Positions 7,345-14,378 of a stretch of 16,205 nucleotides of DNA are shown here, one piece after another. The notes under the pieces were generated by a model. It had not been told where the DNA came from, did not search any database, and was given only the letters and a program-made list of their open reading frames with translations. Positions within the stretch are counted from its first letter, which is position 1; every line of letters starts with the position of its first letter. Source of the stretch: CAVPEV01 sp963703555. Its GTDB lineage: Bacteria > Actinomycetota > Actinomycetes > Actinomycetales > Cellulomonadaceae. The position numbers and the translations under genes were made by a program. Location of the stretch: the NCBI GenBank assembly GCA_963703555.1, contig CAVPEV010000014.1, forward strand, positions 1-16,205. Direction: 5' to 3'.

Positions 7345-8609
7345 CACCCTGGACCCAGCTGGCGACGCACCACACGTGGACCCTCGAGGAGGGGTCCCGG
7401 CTGCTGCGGTTCGCCCGGCGGTGCGCCGTCCCCGCAGGCGGCGCGGGCTGGCTCGACGACGACGGCGTCGTGGACCCGAACCGGGGCGTGCACACCTGGA
7501 TCACCTCGCGGATGGTGCACGTCTACTCCCTCGGCCACCTGATGGGTGTGCCCGGGTCGCGCACCGTGGCCGAGCAGGCGCTGGCCGGGCTGCGGGGGCC
7601 GCTGCGCGACGCGGAGCACGGCGGGTGGTTCGCCTCCGTCGGCCCGGGCGAGGCGGTCGACACGACGAAGAGCACCTACGCGCACGCGTTCGTCGTGCTG
7701 GCCGCCTCGACGGCCACGGTGGCCGGGCTGGACGGCGCCCACGCGCTGCTCGACGATGCGCTGGGCGTCCTCGACGAGCGGTTCTGGGAGCCCGAGCAAG
7801 GCCTGCACCGTGACGAGTGGGACGGTGCCTGGACCCGGCTCGACCCCTACCGCGGCGTCAACGCCAACATGCACTCCACCGAGGCGCTGCTGGCCGCTAC
7901 GGACGCCACCGGCGATCCCCGGTGGGCGGGGCGCGCGCGGCGCATCGCCGAGCACGTGGCCACCTGGGCCGCCGGCAACCACTGGCGCATCCCCGAGCAC
8001 TTCGACGCCGACTGGGTGCCGCAGCTCGGCATGAACCGCGACCGCCCGGACGACCCGTTCAAGCCGTACGGTGCGACGGTCGGGCACGGCCTGGAGTGGT
8101 CCCGGCTGCTGCTGCAGGTGGATGCCGCCGTCCCGGCAGGCACCGACGGGGGCAGGAGCGTCGGTGCCGCCGTGGGCGCCCCGCCGGTGAACCTGCGGGA
8201 CGCCGCCGTCCACCTCTACGCCCGCGCGGTCGCCGACGGCTGGGCCGTGGACGGCGCGCCGGGCTTCGTCTACACCGTGGACTGGGACGGCACACCGGTG
8301 GTGCGCACCCGGATGCACTGGGTCGCGGCCGAGGCGATCGGCGCGGCGGCCGCGCTGCACCGAGCGACCGGTGACCCGCGCTACGCCGACGACTACGCCC
8401 GGTGGTGGGACTATGCGGCCACCTGGCTGGTGGACCCGGAGCGCGGCTCCTGGCACCACGAGCTGGACGCGGGCAACGCGCCGATCGCCCAGGTGTGGCC
8501 GGGCAAGCCGGACCTCTACCACGCCTTCCAGGCGACCCTGCTGCCGTGGCTGCCGCTCAGCCCGGGACTGGCCGTGGCGGTCCGCGACGGCCTGGCCGGC
8601 ACCCGGTGA
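7341..8609 (+). CDS. AGE-family epimerase/isomerase (mannose or sulfoquinovose isomerase-like)
   Basis: (alpha/alpha)6-barrel sugar isomerase of the N-acylglucosamine 2-epimerase superfamily, about 422 residues. It is closer to aldose-ketose isomerases such as E. coli YihS and bacterial mannose isomerases than to renin-binding-protein epimerases. The YihS active-site set is conserved at nearly identical positions: Arg in ITSRMVH (about 57), His in NANMHSTEALLA (about 177), His in GHGLEWSRLLL (about 248) and His in SWHHELD (about 371). The likely reaction is mannose to fructose (possibly lyxose to xylulose), feeding the operon's PfkB kinase. A sulfoquinovose role is less likely because no sulfo-sugar aldolase or transporter is nearby. 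The ATG overlaps the esterase stop (ATGA). A hairpin directly follows the stop, so this is probably the last gene of the operon. Confidence 0.9.
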   Translation: MTPWTQLATHHTWTLEEGSRLLRFARRCAVPAGGAGWLDDDGVVDPNRGVHTWITSRMVHVYSLGHLMGVPGSRTVAEQALAGLRGPLRDAEHGGWFASVGPGEAVDTTKSTYAHAFVVLAASTATVAGLDGAHALLDDALGVLDERFWEPEQGLHRDEWDGAWTRLDPYRGVNANMHSTEALLAATDATGDPRWAGRARRIAEHVATWAAGNHWRIPEHFDADWVPQLGMNRDRPDDPFKPYGATVGHGLEWSRLLLQVDAAVPAGTDGGRSVGAAVGAPPVNLRDAAVHLYARAVADGWAVDGAPGFVYTVDWDGTPVVRTRMHWVAAEAIGAAAALHRATGDPRYADDYARWWDYAATWLVDPERGSWHHELDAGNAPIAQVWPGKPDLYHAFQATLLPWLPLSPGLAVAVRDGLAGTR

Positions 8610-8642
8610 CCCGCGCCGGGACGGACAGCCACCGAGCGGGTC
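8608..8642 (+). terminator. hairpin after the sugar operon
   Basis: GACCCGC (8608-8614) and GCGGGTC (8636-8642) are perfect inverted 7-mers around a 21-base loop, starting within the isomerase stop codon. There is no strong T tract, as is usual for high-GC actinobacterial terminators. It could end the operon transcript before the membrane-protein gene at 8694. Confidence 0.4.
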
Positions 8643-8693
8643 GGCCGACCTCCACCTCTTGCCACCGACGGTGTGCGGGGTGACGGTTGGCTC

Positions 8694-9653
8694 ATGGCGA
8701 ATCACTGGGCGCGGGAACGGTCGTCGGTACGCATCGGACTGATCGCCGGAGCGGCCGGCACGGTCGTGCTCAACACGGTCGGCTACCTCGACATGCTGGT
8801 CCGCGGTCGCGCCGCCAGCACGGCGCCGGCCCAGGCCGCCCGCGCAGCCCTCGAAGCGCTGGGCGGCGCCGTGCCCGGGCGCGGTGGCGAGCAGGCGAAC
8901 CGGCAGGAGGCGCTCGGCGCGCTGGCGGGCATCGGCGCCGGCCTCGGGGTCGGCGTCGCGGCGGCCCTGGCCCGGACGGTCGGTTTCCGTCCCGGACCGG
9001 TGGCGGGCTCCGCGCTCACCGGCGCGGCGGCCATGCTGGCCACCGACGGCCCGATGGCGGCGCTGGGGGTCAGCGACCCGCGCACGTGGTCGGCGGCGGA
9101 CTGGACCTCCGACGTGGTCCCGCACCTGGCCTACGGCGCCGCGGTGCACGCCACGATCGCCGGTAGCGGCGGTGACGGCGAGCCGGGGCGCCACCGCGCC
9201 CGCCCCGGGCTCGTCGCCCGGTCGGCTCTCCTGGGACTCGCTGCCGGCTCCCGGACGACGCTCGGCCTCCTCGGACCGGTCCTCACCAGCCCGACCGCCT
9301 CGCGGGCCGCCCGCCGGGCCGCCGGTCTCGGCATCGCGAGCGAACTCGTCGGTGACAAGCTGCCGAGCACCCCCAGCCGGCTGGAACCGGGCGCCCGGTA
9401 CGGGCGGCTCGCCGCCGGTGCGGTCTGCGCCGTCACGCTCGCCGGGCGCGAGTCTGCTCGACCCCTCGTCCCGGCGCTAGCCGGCCTCGCCGGTGCGTCC
9501 GCGGGCACCTGGGGTGGCGCGGCGTGGCGGGCCTGGGCCGTGCGACGGATGCCGGACTGGCGGGCCGCGCTGCTCGAGGACGCCGTGGCGCTGACCGCAG
9601 CCGGGCTCGCGCTGAGCACCGGCCGGGGGGCTGCGGGTCTCGCCCGCGCCTAG
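8694..9653 (+). CDS. membrane protein with DUF4126-like C-terminal half
   Basis: Integral membrane protein of about 319 residues with several Ala/Gly/Leu/Val-rich hydrophobic stretches, for example near residues 13-30, 80-98, 100-120, 165-185 and 240-275. The C-terminal half resembles the DUF4126 family: SRTTLGLLGP, then ELVGDKLPSTPSRLEPG (about 215-235) and a Gly-rich helix followed by a final amphipathic segment. The N-terminal half is not confidently recognised. It resembles small actinobacterial membrane proteins that begin GLIAGAAGTVVLN. Function is unknown. ATG 8694 is chosen because MANHWARERSS precedes the first hydrophobic stretch; GTG 8673, seven codons upstream, is possible. It sits downstream of a hairpin, so probably outside the sugar operon, and converges on the LysR gene. 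Confidence 0.7.
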   Translation: MANHWARERSSVRIGLIAGAAGTVVLNTVGYLDMLVRGRAASTAPAQAARAALEALGGAVPGRGGEQANRQEALGALAGIGAGLGVGVAAALARTVGFRPGPVAGSALTGAAAMLATDGPMAALGVSDPRTWSAADWTSDVVPHLAYGAAVHATIAGSGGDGEPGRHRARPGLVARSALLGLAAGSRTTLGLLGPVLTSPTASRAARRAAGLGIASELVGDKLPSTPSRLEPGARYGRLAAGAVCAVTLAGRESARPLVPALAGLAGASAGTWGGAAWRAWAVRRMPDWRAALLEDAVALTAAGLALSTGRGAAGLARA

Positions 9654-9659
9654 CCCCGC

Positions 9660-9680
9660 GGGTGGACGTGCACTTCACCC
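9660..9680. terminator. small hairpin between convergent genes
   Basis: GGGTGGA (9660-9666) can pair with TTCACCC (9674-9680), including one G-T pair, around a 7-base loop. It lies seven bases after the membrane-protein stop and in the 98-bp convergent gap with the LysR gene, so it could act in both directions. It is short and lacks a T run. Confidence 0.3.
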
Positions 9681-9751
9681 CCGTGACGGACTCCGGCGCG
9701 ATCATGTCACCGTCGACCTCGTCCACCCCGACCCCGACCTCTCCGCCGGGT

Positions 9752-10627
9752 TCAGACGCCCAGTGCCGTGAGCATCGCCGCCACCGCGTGCACCCGCTCG
9801 GCCCCCGGGCGGTGCGTGACCCCGACGACCCGGCTGCCGGGTCCGGGCACGTCGAGCACGGCCACCCCGGGGTGACGGAACGCCCGCAGTGCGAGGTCGG
9901 GCAGCAACGTCACACCCAGGCCCGCCGCCACCAGGGACTGCGCAGCGACGTAGTCGTCGGTCACGTGCCGGATCGCCGGGTCGAACCCGGCGTCGCGGCA
10001 GGTCCGGACGAGGTTGGCGCTGCAGCGCACACAGCCGGCGACCCAGACGTCCCCGGCCAGGTCCGCCATCGCTGCGGGGGCGTCGGCCACCCCGGCGTGG
10101 TCCGGCGGCACGACGAGCCGGATCGGGTCCGTGGTCAACGGATGCCAGACCAGGTCCGGCACGTCCGGGACCGTGGCGTCGTAGGTGAACACCAGCGCCA
10201 GGTCGACGTCCCCGGAGCGCACCATCGCGTCGGCCTCCGGGGGCTCGGCCTCGGCGAAGCTCACGGTGACGCCGGGGCTGCGCCGGTGCACGGCGGCCAG
10301 CGCCGCCGGCAGGAGCGTGGCAGCCGCCGACGGGAACGCCGCCACCCGCACGCTCCCGGCGCGCAGCTGGGCCAGATCGTCGAGCTCGTCGCGCGCGGCG
10401 CGCAGGTGGGCGGCCACGGCGTCGGCGTGCACGAGCAGCGCCCGACCGGCCTCCGTCAGGTCCACCCCGTGCGGCCCTCTCAGCAGCAGCGCGGCACCGA
10501 CCTCCCGCTCGAGGTGCTGCAGGTGCTGACTCACCGCAGGCTGGGTCCAGCCGAGCTCCCGCGCCCCGGCACCGATCGAACCGGCCCGGGCCACGGCCCG
10601 GAAGATCACCAGTCGGCGCGCATCCAT
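9752..10627 (-). CDS. LysR-family transcriptional regulator
   Basis: Complete LysR-type regulator of 291 residues. The N-terminal winged HTH spans about residues 3-62 (SIGAGARELGWTQPAVSQHL, then LEREVGAALLLRGPHGVDLTEAG). A linker helix rich in Leu, Ala and Arg follows, then an effector-binding domain with DVDLALVFTYD and SLVAAGLGVTLLPDLAL. The ATG at 10625-10627 starts at the usual distance (MDARRLVIFRAVARAG) before the HTH. It is divergent from the Asp/Glu racemase with about 70 bp between the start codons, the classical arrangement in which a LysR protein controls its neighbour and itself. The effector is unknown; an amino acid related to the racemase is a reasonable guess. Confidence 0.92.
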   Translation of the reverse strand: MDARRLVIFRAVARAGSIGAGARELGWTQPAVSQHLQHLEREVGAALLLRGPHGVDLTEAGRALLVHADAVAAHLRAARDELDDLAQLRAGSVRVAAFPSAAATLLPAALAAVHRRSPGVTVSFAEAEPPEADAMVRSGDVDLALVFTYDATVPDVPDLVWHPLTTDPIRLVVPPDHAGVADAPAAMADLAGDVWVAGCVRCSANLVRTCRDAGFDPAIRHVTDDYVAAQSLVAAGLGVTLLPDLALRAFRHPGVAVLDVPGPGSRVVGVTHRPGAERVHAVAAMLTALGV

Positions 10628-10629
10628 GT

Positions 10630-10678
10630 CCCAAGCATGACTGATGGGTCGCCCAAGGAGGTCGCCATTCCCTAGGGA
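10630..10678. promoter_or_regulatory. divergent regulatory region with operator-like repeats
   Basis: The short gap between the LysR and racemase starts contains CCCAAG twice (10630-10635 and 10652-10657), spaced 22 bp or about two helical turns. TGGG (10645-10648) lies between them, making CCCA-N11-TGGG and TGGG-TCG-CCCA dyads. A perfect 10-bp palindrome, TCCCTAGGGA, follows at 10669-10678. Tetrameric LysR proteins usually contact such paired sites in divergent promoters. The canonical T-N11-A motif is not clear and no strong -10/-35 elements were assigned. Confidence 0.35.
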
Positions 10679-10695
10679 CCCGGTCGGGCGTCAGC

Positions 10696-11406
10696 ATGGC
10701 GGGCATGCGCACCATCGGCCTCATCGGCGGCATGAGCTGGTACTCGTCGGTCCAGTACTACACGGTCATCAACACCGAGGTGCAGCGGGTGCTGGGCGGC
10801 CACCACTCGGCGCGGCTCGTGATGTCCTCGGTGGACTTCGCCGAGGTCCGCGACCAGCAGCTGCGCGAGGACTGGGTGGGCGCGGGCGAGCTGCTCGCGG
10901 GGCACGCCCGGTCCCTGCAGGCGGCCGGCGCGGACTTCGTCATGATCGGCACCAATCTCATGCACAAGGTGGCCCCGGCCGTCGAGGCCGCCGTCGACGT
11001 GCCGTTGCTGCACATCGGTGACGCGGTCGGGGCCGCCGCGGCGGCCGCCGGCTACGGCACCGTCGGCCTGCTGGGCACCCGGTGGGTGATGGCCGAGCCG
11101 TTCTACGCCGACCGGCTGGCCCGGCACGGCATCACCACCGTCGCCCCTCCCGAGCAGGACTGGGCCATGATCGACGGCGTCATCTTCGACGAGCTCACCC
11201 AGGGGGTGGTCCGCGAGGAGTCGCGGGAACGCTACGTCCAGGTGATCGACCGGCTCGTCGCGGCCGGCGCCGAGGCGGTCGTGCTCGCCTGCACCGAGAT
11301 CGAGCTGCTCGTGAAGCCGGGGCACAGCCCCGTGCCGCTTGTCGACTCCATGGCGACGCACGCGCTGCACGCGGCCCGGCTGGCGCTGGACGGTGCCGGG
11401 GTCTGA
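10696..11406 (+). CDS. aspartate/glutamate racemase family protein (YgeA / EcL-DER type)
   Basis: Cofactor-independent Asp/Glu racemase-fold protein of about 236 residues. The N-terminus TIGLIGGMSWYSS, the LGGHHSARLVMSSVDF segment, GTNLMHKV and LACTEIELLV closely follow E. coli YgeA. Classical racemases use two cysteines. Here the first position is Thr (in GTNLMHKV, residue 83 counting from the second ATG) and the second is Cys (in LACTE, about 196). This is the Thr/Cys pair reported for EcL-DER, which acts from the L-amino acid. Two ATGs compete, 10696 and 10705. The second gives MRTIGLIGGMSW and the same numbering as YgeA, so it may be the real start; neither has a strong ribosome-binding site. 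It is probably controlled by the divergent LysR protein. Confidence 0.88.
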   Translation: MAGMRTIGLIGGMSWYSSVQYYTVINTEVQRVLGGHHSARLVMSSVDFAEVRDQQLREDWVGAGELLAGHARSLQAAGADFVMIGTNLMHKVAPAVEAAVDVPLLHIGDAVGAAAAAAGYGTVGLLGTRWVMAEPFYADRLARHGITTVAPPEQDWAMIDGVIFDELTQGVVREESRERYVQVIDRLVAAGAEAVVLACTEIELLVKPGHSPVPLVDSMATHALHAARLALDGAGV

Positions 11407-11439
11407 GCCGGTCGCCGTGACCTGCGACGCGCCGGCTCA
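11404..11439. terminator. bidirectional hairpin between convergent genes
   Basis: TGAGCCGG (11404-11411) and CCGGCTCA (11432-11439) are perfect inverted 8-mers. Inside them GTCGC (11411-11415) and GCGAC (11424-11428) can extend the stem with a small bulge. The hairpin begins in the racemase TGA and ends two bases before the stop of the opposing dehydrogenase, so it fits a shared terminator for both transcripts. No T tract is present. Confidence 0.55.
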
Positions 11440-11441
11440 CG

Positions 11442-14369
11442 TCACCGCGTGACGCGCTCCACCAGCTGGACGACGTGCACGTACTCGTGACCCGCCGCCC
11501 GGGACATGCCCATCTCGCAGGTGCGGTTCGCCGAGACGTAGGCGTCGAAGCGCCCGTCGATCCCGCCCGCGCCACGGGCCGCACGGGCCGCCTCCTCCGC
11601 GCGGACGTCTGCCACCTCCGGCGCCGTGGCGGCGGCGGTGAGCTCGGGGTGCAGCATCCCGCGGTCCCCCGCGAACGCGCAGCACCCCCAGGACGGCGGG
11701 ACGAAGACCTCGGTGCCGCACGCGGCGGCGAGTGCCACCAGGTCGTCGACCGCATCCAGGTGCACCGTCGAGCACGTCGGGTGGACGGCCACCGCAGCGA
11801 CCGGCTGCGTGACGGCGACCCGCGGCAGGACCGTCTGCCGGACGAAGCTCACCGTGTCGACGATGGTGAGACGGTCGAACCGGGCGCGCGCCTCGCCGGT
11901 GAGCTGATCGCCCACCTCCTGCAACCCGTGCGTACACGACGCGGCGTCGCACACGACCGGCAGGCTCGCCGCGCGCGACGCCGCCCAGACCGCCTCGAAG
12001 GTGCGCTCGGCCATCACCCGGTGCCCCTGGGTCAGTCCCTTCGACTGCCAGACCGTCCCGCAGCACAGACCCGAGATGCCGTCCGGCACGACCAGGCCGA
12101 TCGCGGCCCGCTCGCACAACGCCACGAACGCCTCCGAGGCGCCGAGCATCGAGCCGTCGGCCCCCCGCGCCGGCGCGAACATCGACCCCAGGCAGGATGG
12201 GAAGAGCACGGCCCCGACGTCGCCGCCCGTGGTCGGACCGCGCGTGCCGGCACCACTCGGTCCGGCGACCTCGGCACCGGCCGCTCCGCCGACTCGGCGA
12301 AGACCCGGCCCGGGCAGGTCCGCACCCGCCGACGGCATCCAGTCCGGTGGCACGACCCGGCGGAGCGCTCCGGTGAGCCCGGTGAGCACGCTCGACGGCA
12401 GCCTCGACGCGACCCGCAGCGCCGCCCGGATGAGCACGCCGATCCAGGCCCAGTGGCGTGCGGTCCATGCACCGACCGCCTCGACACCGGCCGAGTGGCG
12501 GCGGGCCCGCAGGCTCTTCATCACCACCCCGGTGTCGATGTCCACCGGGCAGGCCACGACGCACAGCGAGTCGGCGGCGCACGTGTCCACCGCGGCATAC
12601 CCGAGGTCGCGCTCGATGGCACGTCGCACCGGGGCGGGCGCCGACGCGATCGTCCGCATCAGCGCGATGCGCTGGCGGGGGGTCGTCGTCAGGTCCTTGG
12701 ACGGGCAGCCCGGCTCGCAGTACCCGCACTCGACGCAGCGGTCGACCCGAGGGTCGACGGGGGCGGCGACCTTGAGATCGCGCAGGTGCGCCTGCGGGTC
12801 GTCCGTGAGGATGACCCCGGGGTTGAGCACACCCGACGGGTCGAACAGCGCCTTGACCTCGCGCATGACGTCGTACAGCTCGTCGCCGAACTGGCGCCGG
12901 ACGAACGGCGCCATGATGCGTCCGGTGCCATGCTCGGCCTTGAGCGACCCGTCCTCCCCGAGGACGAGGTCCACGAGGTCCTCGGTGAACGCCTCGTAGA
13001 CCGCGAGCTCACCAGGGTCGTCCAGCCGCGGCGTGATCATGAAGTGCAGGTTGCCGTCCTTCGCGTGGCCGAAGACCACGGCGTCGCGGTAGCCGTGCGC
13101 CTCGAACAGCTCAGCCAGGCCCGACATCGTCCGGCTCAGGGCAGGCACCGGGACAACGATGTCCTCCAGCAGCGCGGTCGTCCCGACCGGCCGCGCACCG
13201 GCCACCGCGGTGTACAGCCCCTTGCGTGTCGCCCACAGCGCGCCCCGCGCCCGCGGCTCGGTCGAGAGCTCGACCGGGCCGACGAGGGACAACCGCGCCG
13301 CCGCGGCGTCGAGCCGGTGCATCGCGTCCGCCAGCTCGGCGTCGTCCTCGGCCTGCATCTCCACGAGCAGTGCCGTCCGGCTCCCGATCGGCGACGTCGC
13401 CAGCGGATGACCGGCCGGCAGGGACGAGGCGGCGACCCGCAACGAGGCCGGGTCCATGAGCTCCAGAGTGCGGGCGCCTGCGGCCAACAGCGGGCCGATC
13501 GCGTCGGTCGCCGCAGTCAGCTGCGGGAACACCAGCAGGCCGGTCGCGACCTTCGGCAGGACGCGAACCGTGCGGAACGTGGTCGACGCCACGAAGCCGA
13601 GCGTCCCCTCCGACCCCACGACGAGGTGGGCGAGGATCTCGTGCGGGACGGTGAAGTCGGTGAACGCGTTGAGCCCGTACCCCATCGTGTTCTTCATCGA
13701 GTACTGGTGGGCGATGCGCGCCAGGGAGCCCGGGTTCCCCCGTACCCTGTCGCGGAGCCGCTCAAGGCCTGCCACCAGCACCGGCTCCGTCGCGCGCAGG
13801 CGCTCGGCCGCGTCGGCGGCACCCGTGTCGACGACCGTCCCCGAGGCGAGCACGACGACCATCGACTCGACCGTCGCGTAGGTGTTCTCCGAGGTGCCGC
13901 ACGCCATCCCGGAGGAGTTGTCCGCGACGACGCCGCCGATCGTGCAGGCGATCTCGCTCGCCGGGTCCGGTCCGAGCCGCCGGCCGTACCGGGCCAGTCG
14001 CGCATTGACCGCCCGCACCGTGGCGCCGGGCTCGCACCGCACCCGCGCACCGGCGTCGAGCACCTCGACGCCGCGGAAGTGCCGGCGGGTGTCCACGAGG
14101 ATCCCCGAGCCGCCCGCCTGACCGGACAGGCTCGTGCCGCCGGAGCGGAACGTCACCGGGACACCCTGCCGACGGGCGAGCCCCATGACGGCACGGACAT
14201 CCTCGGCGGACCGCGCCGTCACGGCGGCCAGGGGAGTGATCAGGTAGTGCGACGCGTCGTGGGAGCGCGCGGCGAGGTCGATGGGCCGCAGGTGCCGATG
14301 CTCGTCGTCGAAGACGTCGGCGAGGGCGGTCGCCAGCGATGCGGAGCGTTCACGCGGCACGGCGACCAC
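11442..14369 (-). CDS. FAD- and (Fe-S)-binding D-2-hydroxyacid dehydrogenase (YdiJ/Dld-II type)
   Basis: Large respiratory-type flavoprotein of about 975 residues, near the size of E. coli YdiJ. It probably oxidises a D-2-hydroxyacid such as D-lactate or D-2-hydroxyglutarate and passes electrons to quinone or another acceptor. Domains in order: PCMH-type FAD-binding domain (RSGGTSLSGQAGGSG; CGTSENTYA), FAD-oxidase C-terminal domain (VFGHAKDGNLHF; EHGTGRIMAPF), a ferredoxin-like pair of sites (CVECGYCEPGCP near 545; CAADSLCVVACP near 593, which has Asp instead of a middle Cys), and two CCG domains (GLCCGTVW near 763; GCCAF near 893). A Gly/Ala/Pro-rich linker precedes the CCG part. The frame is intact throughout. 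The start is uncertain: GTG 14369 or GTG 14360 are the only candidates within unduplicated sequence, because upstream DNA is the inverted copy. The native promoter is therefore not in the window. Confidence 0.88.
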   Translation of the reverse strand: MVAVPRERSASLATALADVFDDEHRHLRPIDLAARSHDASHYLITPLAAVTARSAEDVRAVMGLARRQGVPVTFRSGGTSLSGQAGGSGILVDTRRHFRGVEVLDAGARVRCEPGATVRAVNARLARYGRRLGPDPASEIACTIGGVVADNSSGMACGTSENTYATVESMVVVLASGTVVDTGAADAAERLRATEPVLVAGLERLRDRVRGNPGSLARIAHQYSMKNTMGYGLNAFTDFTVPHEILAHLVVGSEGTLGFVASTTFRTVRVLPKVATGLLVFPQLTAATDAIGPLLAAGARTLELMDPASLRVAASSLPAGHPLATSPIGSRTALLVEMQAEDDAELADAMHRLDAAAARLSLVGPVELSTEPRARGALWATRKGLYTAVAGARPVGTTALLEDIVVPVPALSRTMSGLAELFEAHGYRDAVVFGHAKDGNLHFMITPRLDDPGELAVYEAFTEDLVDLVLGEDGSLKAEHGTGRIMAPFVRRQFGDELYDVMREVKALFDPSGVLNPGVILTDDPQAHLRDLKVAAPVDPRVDRCVECGYCEPGCPSKDLTTTPRQRIALMRTIASAPAPVRRAIERDLGYAAVDTCAADSLCVVACPVDIDTGVVMKSLRARRHSAGVEAVGAWTARHWAWIGVLIRAALRVASRLPSSVLTGLTGALRRVVPPDWMPSAGADLPGPGLRRVGGAAGAEVAGPSGAGTRGPTTGGDVGAVLFPSCLGSMFAPARGADGSMLGASEAFVALCERAAIGLVVPDGISGLCCGTVWQSKGLTQGHRVMAERTFEAVWAASRAASLPVVCDAASCTHGLQEVGDQLTGEARARFDRLTIVDTVSFVRQTVLPRVAVTQPVAAVAVHPTCSTVHLDAVDDLVALAAACGTEVFVPPSWGCCAFAGDRGMLHPELTAAATAPEVADVRAEEAARAARGAGGIDGRFDAYVSANRTCEMGMSRAAGHEYVHVVQLVERVTR
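12352..14285. repeat. left arm of a long inverted repeat (clean copy)
   Basis: This interval, which encodes the first two thirds of the FAD/Fe-S dehydrogenase on the minus strand, reappears in reverse complement at 14379-16205. The left arm has an uninterrupted frame and is the reliable copy. The two arms are separated by 14286-14378, which is present only once and encodes the dehydrogenase N-terminus. An 86-base run, 13510-13595, is identical to the reverse complement of 15043-15128. Confidence 0.93.
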
Positions 14370-14378
14370 CCCACCCGC

